In this document: piece by piece, positions 6,151 to 8,934 of the stretch | Layout of the letters: the number at the start of each line of letters is the position of its first letter | Numbering within the stretch: position 1 is the stretch's first letter | Source: JAIRTY01 sp050257395 | Lineage (GTDB): Bacteria > Actinomycetota > Actinomycetes > Streptosporangiales > Streptosporangiaceae | NCBI GenBank assembly: GCA_050257395.1 | Contig: JBLMWU010000278.1 | Location: forward strand, 1-8,934 | Length of the DNA stretch: 8,934 nt | Direction of reading: 5' to 3' | The notes under the pieces: generated by a model | Databases searched by the model: none | Seen by the model: the letters and a program-made list of their open reading frames with translations, nothing else | What the model was told of the DNA's origin: nothing | Made by a program: the position numbers and the translations under genes

Positions 6151-7110
6151 CTACCGGTGGGTGCGGCGGCGGCGCAGCGCCAGCCCGGCCGCGACCCCGC
6201 CGACCACGGCGCCGGCACCGGCGGCGGTGGGCAGCGCGACCAGGGTGGCGCGGCGCCCGGACCGGAAATCGTGCACCGGCCAGTTCTGCGCCTTCGCCTC
6301 CGCCCGCAGGTCCGTGTCCGGGTTGACCGCCGCCGGGTGCCCCACCAGGCGCAGCATCGGCAGGTCGTTGGTGGAGTCGCTGTAGGCGGAGCAGCGCGCC
6401 AGGTTCAGCCCCTCCCGCTCGGCGAGCGCGGCGACCGCGGCCGCCTTGGCCGGGCCGTGCAGCAGGTCGCCGACCAGCCGGCCGGTGTAGACGCCGTCCC
6501 TGGCCTCGGCGACGGTGCCCAGCGCCCCGGTGAAGCCCAGCCGCCGGGCCATGATGGCGGCCAGTTCCACCGGGGTGGCGGTGACCAGCCACACCCGCTG
6601 GCCCGCCTCCAGGTGCCGCTGGGCCAGGGCCCGGGTGCCCTCCCAGATACGGGCCGCCATGGTCTCGTCGTAGATCTCCTCGCCCAGCCGGACGATGTCG
6701 TCCACCTTGTGGCCGGCCACGAACGTCAGCGCCGCCTGCCGGGCGGCGTCGATGTGGTCCTGGTTCTCCGCGCCGACCACCCGGAACCACACCTGGCCCC
6801 AGATCATGCGGGCGAGGTCGGCCGGCCCGAAGAGCTTGCGGGCGGCCAGGCCCCGGGCGAAGTAGTAGATGGATGCGCCGCGCATGAGCGTGTTGTCCAC
6901 GTCAAAGAACGCGCCGGCGGTGGGATCGGGGACCGGCGGCGGGCGCTGAACCTCGGCGACCGCGGCCGACGCCTCACCCGCCTGGGCCGCGCGGTCCCGC
7001 CGCAGCGGCCGCATCCGGGTCCCCAGCCGCCGCTCGGCGGCCGGGTACGAAGGCCCGGCGCCGGTGTCCTCTCCACCCGGCGGCGCAGGCCGTCCCCGCA
7101 GCAGCCTCAT
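6151..7110 (-). CDS. HAD-IB family phosphatase with C-terminal membrane anchor (SerB1-like)
   Basis: This 319-residue haloacid-dehalogenase phosphatase has all four motifs: FFDVDNTL (68-75; nucleophile D70, acid/base D72), LVTATP (175-180), K222 in GPAK, and YSDSTNDLPML (243-253; D245 and D249 bind magnesium). The alpha-helical cap after motif I (about 78-160) is of the subfamily IB type seen in phosphoserine phosphatases. Residues 1-65 are basic and look disordered. Residues 288-313 are a hydrophobic Ala/Gly helix followed by RRRR, suggesting a membrane tail that keeps the catalytic part cytosolic. From memory, M. tuberculosis Rv0505c (annotated serB1) is the counterpart. Membrane anchoring and the acyltransferase neighbour make a phospholipid-type substrate as likely as phosphoserine. 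The ATG at 7110 has no well-placed ribosome site but a -10 element nine bases upstream; ATG at 7014 is an alternative. Confidence 0.87.
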   Translation of the reverse strand: MRLLRGRPAPPGGEDTGAGPSYPAAERRLGTRMRPLRRDRAAQAGEASAAVAEVQRPPPVPDPTAGAFFDVDNTLMRGASIYYFARGLAARKLFGPADLARMIWGQVWFRVVGAENQDHIDAARQAALTFVAGHKVDDIVRLGEEIYDETMAARIWEGTRALAQRHLEAGQRVWLVTATPVELAAIMARRLGFTGALGTVAEARDGVYTGRLVGDLLHGPAKAAAVAALAEREGLNLARCSAYSDSTNDLPMLRLVGHPAAVNPDTDLRAEAKAQNWPVHDFRSGRRATLVALPTAAGAGAVVGGVAAGLALRRRRTHR

Positions 7111-7119
7111 AGCGCCGCC

Positions 7120-7125
7120 AGTCTA
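7120..7125 (-). promoter_or_regulatory. -10 element for a near-leaderless HAD phosphatase transcript
   Basis: On the minus strand TAGACT (plus-strand AGTCTA) is a close match to the actinobacterial -10 consensus and ends nine bases before the ATG at 7110. The only Shine-Dalgarno-like AGGAG (plus strand 7126-7130) lies upstream of this element, 15 bases from the ATG, and so would not be transcribed. Together these favour a leaderless or very short-leader mRNA. No -35 box is evident. Confidence 0.5.
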
Positions 7126-7165
7126 CTCCTGCGTGCACCCGGGGCCCCGCACCTGGTCTTTCATC

Positions 7166-7197
7166 TGGTGCGCATCATCGGCTGACGTCGTGCACCA
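7166..7197. promoter_or_regulatory. Divergent intergenic region with a TGGTGC/GCACCA inverted repeat
   Basis: The 96-bp gap between the divergent HAD and ABM-protein genes carries TGGTGC (7166-7171) and GCACCA (7192-7197), 20 bases apart, just upstream of the ATG at 7207. Between them lies TGACGTC (7183-7189). A possible -10 for the plus-strand gene, TAGACA at 7198-7203, is very close to the start codon, and AGGG directly abuts the ATG, so translation signals are poor. The repeat could be an operator, but six-base arms arise easily by chance here. Confidence 0.25.
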
Positions 7198-7206
7198 TAG
7201 ACAGGG

Positions 7207-8934
7207 ATGTCATCCTTCCTGGTTGCTGCCGTCGCCGCACTCGCCGCTGCCGTGGGCACCGGCCTGCTGGCGCGCGACTGCGCCCGGCTGCCCCGGATCG
7301 AGCTCATCGGCTGGCTGGTGGCGGCGGCCGCGCTGACGATCGCCCTGGCCGCGCAGGCGCTGGGCTACTACCACGGCTTCGGGGCCAGCACGTTCCGCGC
7401 CATCCAGCTGGCCGCGCTGCTGCTGGCGCCGCTGGGGCTGACCTGGGGAATGGCAGAGGTCGCCGGGCGGGGCGTGACCGCCCGGTTCGCGTCCCGGCTG
7501 GCGCTCGGGGCCCTCACCATCGTGGCGGGCGTGATCCTGGCGGTGGACCCGCTCGAATCCGCCGCGTTCAGCAAGGCGTGGCCGGCCGCCTCCGTGCACT
7601 ACGGGTTCATCGCGAACGGGGTGCTCACCCTGCTCGCGGTCGTCACCGTGCTGGCGGCGGTGGTCGCGGTGATCGTCACCGGGGTCCGCAGCCGCAGCGA
7701 ACCGGGCTGGCAGGGCGCCTTCGGTGTGACGGCGGCCGGCGGCGGCGCGGCAGTGGCGCTCCAGCTGCTGCGGCTGACCCTGCCGCTGAACGCCGCGTAC
7801 GCGGCGGTGTGCCTGCTGGCGGCCGTGCTGACCTGGTACGCCGGCACCCGCAGCGACGTGCGGCGGCTGGGCATCCGCGGCGCGCCAGCGGCAGCGCGCG
7901 GCCGGCGCTACCCGGACGACGACTACGGCGGCCTGTACCGGCCGGACGACAGCGGCTACCCGAGCCGCCGGGACGGCGGCTGGGAGCAGTTCGGCCCGGA
8001 CACCGGGTACGGCCCGATGGCGCCGGACACCGGCTACGGGCAGGTGGGCGCCGACACCGGGTACGGCTACCAGACCGGCAGCCGCGACATCAGCGACACC
8101 GGATACGGCTTCTACCGTGACGACACCGGTGGCCTGCGGGCGGTCAGCGACACCGGGTACGGGCTGTACCGCGACGACAACACCGGCGGCATGGTGTTCA
8201 CCGACGGCACCGGGGATGGCCTCGGCGCCGTGGACACCGGCTTCGGGCTGCCCGGGCTGGGCGCCGCGGGGGTGGGCGCCGCGGGGATGACGGGCGAGGA
8301 GGAGGAAGAGGGCACCGCCCGGCTGTACGGGCAGATCGCCATCTACACCCTGCTGGAGGGCCGGGCCGAGGAGTTCGACCGGCTGGCACAGGACGTGGTG
8401 GCCAAGGTCAAGGCCCGGGAGCCGGAAACGCTCGTGTTCGTGATGCACGGCGTCCCGTCCGCGCCGATGCAGCGCATCCTCTACGAGGTCTACCGCGACC
8501 AGGCCGCCTACGAGCACCATGCCGAGCAGGCCTACGTCCAGGCGTTCGAGGAGCAGCGCAAGCCCTTCGTGCTGGCGACCAACGTGATCGAGCTGGGGGT
8601 CCGGCAGGCGAAGGTGCTGCCGCTGGCGCCGGGAGCGCCGCCGCCCCGCCCGGTGCCGCAGCCGGAGCCCCCGGCGCAGCCGCCGCGGTCGCGCACGCAG
8701 GCCGGTTCCGGCCCCGCCCGGCCGCGGAGCGACGCCCCCGTCCGGTCGCGGAGCGACGCGCCGCCGGCCTGGCCGCGGAGCGACGCCCCGCCGGCCCGGC
8801 CCCGCGGCGACGCCCAGCCGGCCCGGCCGCGGAGCGACGCGCCGCCGGCCCGGCCCCGCGGCGACGCTCAGCCGGCCCGGCCCCGCGGCGACGGCCCGCC
8901 GGCCCGGCCCCGGGGGGACGGCCAGCCGGCCCGG
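7207..8934 (+). CDS. Seven-helix membrane protein with DTGYG linker, ABM-like domain and Pro/Arg tail (3' end missing)
   Basis: The frame stays open for 576 codons to the window edge, so the C-terminus is missing. Seven hydrophobic helices lie at about 2-21, 31-52, 64-82, 97-113, 134-160, 170-189 and 192-211. Arginine-rich loops after helices 1, 3, 5 and 7 place the N-terminus outside and everything after residue 212 in the cytosol. Residues 235-367 are a Gly/Asp/Tyr-rich linker with DTGYG repeats and an acidic EEEEE run. Residues 370-470 resemble the ABM dimeric alpha/beta-barrel fold: an opening strand LYGQIAIYTLLEGRAEEF, then LVFVMHG, then LYEVYRDQAAYEHH. From 471 the chain is Pro/Ala/Arg-rich with nine-residue tandem repeats. 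I do not recognise a named gene. ABM domains include small oxygenases and heme-degrading enzymes, but an enzymatic role cannot be read here. No upstream in-frame start exists (TAG at 7198). Confidence 0.8.
   Translation, partial: MSSFLVAAVAALAAAVGTGLLARDCARLPRIELIGWLVAAAALTIALAAQALGYYHGFGASTFRAIQLAALLLAPLGLTWGMAEVAGRGVTARFASRLALGALTIVAGVILAVDPLESAAFSKAWPAASVHYGFIANGVLTLLAVVTVLAAVVAVIVTGVRSRSEPGWQGAFGVTAAGGGAAVALQLLRLTLPLNAAYAAVCLLAAVLTWYAGTRSDVRRLGIRGAPAAARGRRYPDDDYGGLYRPDDSGYPSRRDGGWEQFGPDTGYGPMAPDTGYGQVGADTGYGYQTGSRDISDTGYGFYRDDTGGLRAVSDTGYGLYRDDNTGGMVFTDGTGDGLGAVDTGFGLPGLGAAGVGAAGMTGEEEEEGTARLYGQIAIYTLLEGRAEEFDRLAQDVVAKVKAREPETLVFVMHGVPSAPMQRILYEVYRDQAAYEHHAEQAYVQAFEEQRKPFVLATNVIELGVRQAKVLPLAPGAPPPRPVPQPEPPAQPPRSRTQAGSGPARPRSDAPVRSRSDAPPAWPRSDAPPARPRGDAQPARPRSDAPPARPRGDAQPARPRGDGPPARPRGDGQPAR
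7999..8247 (+). repeat. DTGYG-coding repeat block in the membrane/ABM gene
   Basis: The codon string for DTGYG (GACACCGG followed by a tyrosine and a glycine codon) starts at 7999, 8026, 8053, 8095 and 8149, with a DTGFG variant at 8233; the first three copies are exactly 27 bp apart. Two longer units share the pattern SDTGYG-(F/L)-YRDD-(N)TGG at residues 296-313 and 314-332. The protein segment is acidic and aromatic, without predicted secondary structure, and links the membrane part to the ABM domain. Confidence 0.8.
8728..8934 (+). repeat. 27-bp tandem repeats encoding (S/G)DA(P/Q)PARPR
   Basis: After a degenerate first copy at 8728, nine-residue units begin at 8752, 8779, 8806, 8833, 8860 and 8887, and a seventh, partial one at 8914 is cut by the window end. 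Units alternate between SDAPPARPR and GDAQPARPR, giving a 54-bp higher-order repeat: 8779-8832 and 8833-8886 differ at only a few third positions. Translation stays in frame throughout, so copy-number changes would not break the protein. Confidence 0.9.

Noticed and set aside
5770..7185. A 471-codon plus-strand frame covering the end of the acyltransferase gene and the HAD gene
   Set aside because: It overlaps the HAD phosphatase antisense and the acyltransferase out of frame; low-complexity Arg/Pro/Gly sequence without motifs.

Overview
The window comes from a chromosome with very high G+C content, almost certainly a filamentous or related actinobacterium. The signs are third codon positions that are nearly all G or C, frequent GTG starts, promoters of the TAnnnT type set close to start codons (leaderless style), and two small actinobacterial marker genes: a 67-residue MerR/excisionase-type HTH protein and the 32-residue ribosomal protein bS22. 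I cannot fix the genus. The short GAGCGAG repeats at the left edge resemble the intergenic filler of many Streptosporangiales/Frankia-like genomes, but that is an impression only.

Layout. Bases 1-141 are gene-free and carry GAGCGAG repeats. Five plus-strand genes follow: a YgfZ/CAF17-type folate-binding protein (142-1170), a monofunctional proline dehydrogenase (1230-2165), pyrroline-5-carboxylate reductase ProC (2214-3008), an AcuC-type class I/II histone-deacetylase-fold protein (3014-4180), and, after a clear promoter, the small HTH protein (4355-4558). A GC-rich hairpin, a second promoter and a structured leader precede the bS22 gene (4748-4846). This is followed by a PlsC/DAGAT-like acyltransferase (4895-6073). 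A pair of hairpins separates it from a convergent HAD-IB phosphatase with a C-terminal membrane anchor (7110-6151, minus). A short divergent promoter region then leads to a large plus-strand gene (7207 to beyond 8934). It encodes seven predicted membrane helices, a DTGYG-repeat linker, an ABM (antibiotic biosynthesis monooxygenase)-like domain and a Pro/Arg-rich tail of 27-bp tandem repeats that runs off the window.

How it fits together. From memory, the order proC - small HTH - bS22 - (epimerase) - acyltransferase - HAD phosphatase matches the Mycobacterium tuberculosis Rv0500-Rv0500A-Rv0500B-Rv0501-Rv0502...Rv0505c neighbourhood. Most of the window is therefore an ancient actinobacterial core cluster rather than a mobile island. 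Differences here are an acuC-like gene between proC and the HTH gene, and no galE-like epimerase between bS22 and the acyltransferase. Proline dehydrogenase and ProC catalyse opposite halves of the proline/P5C cycle and lie side by side. The acyltransferase and HAD phosphatase could act on the same lipid intermediates.

I see no CRISPR, transposase, prophage, tRNA, rRNA or defence system. The least ordinary item is the chimeric membrane/ABM protein with two kinds of internal repeats at the right edge.
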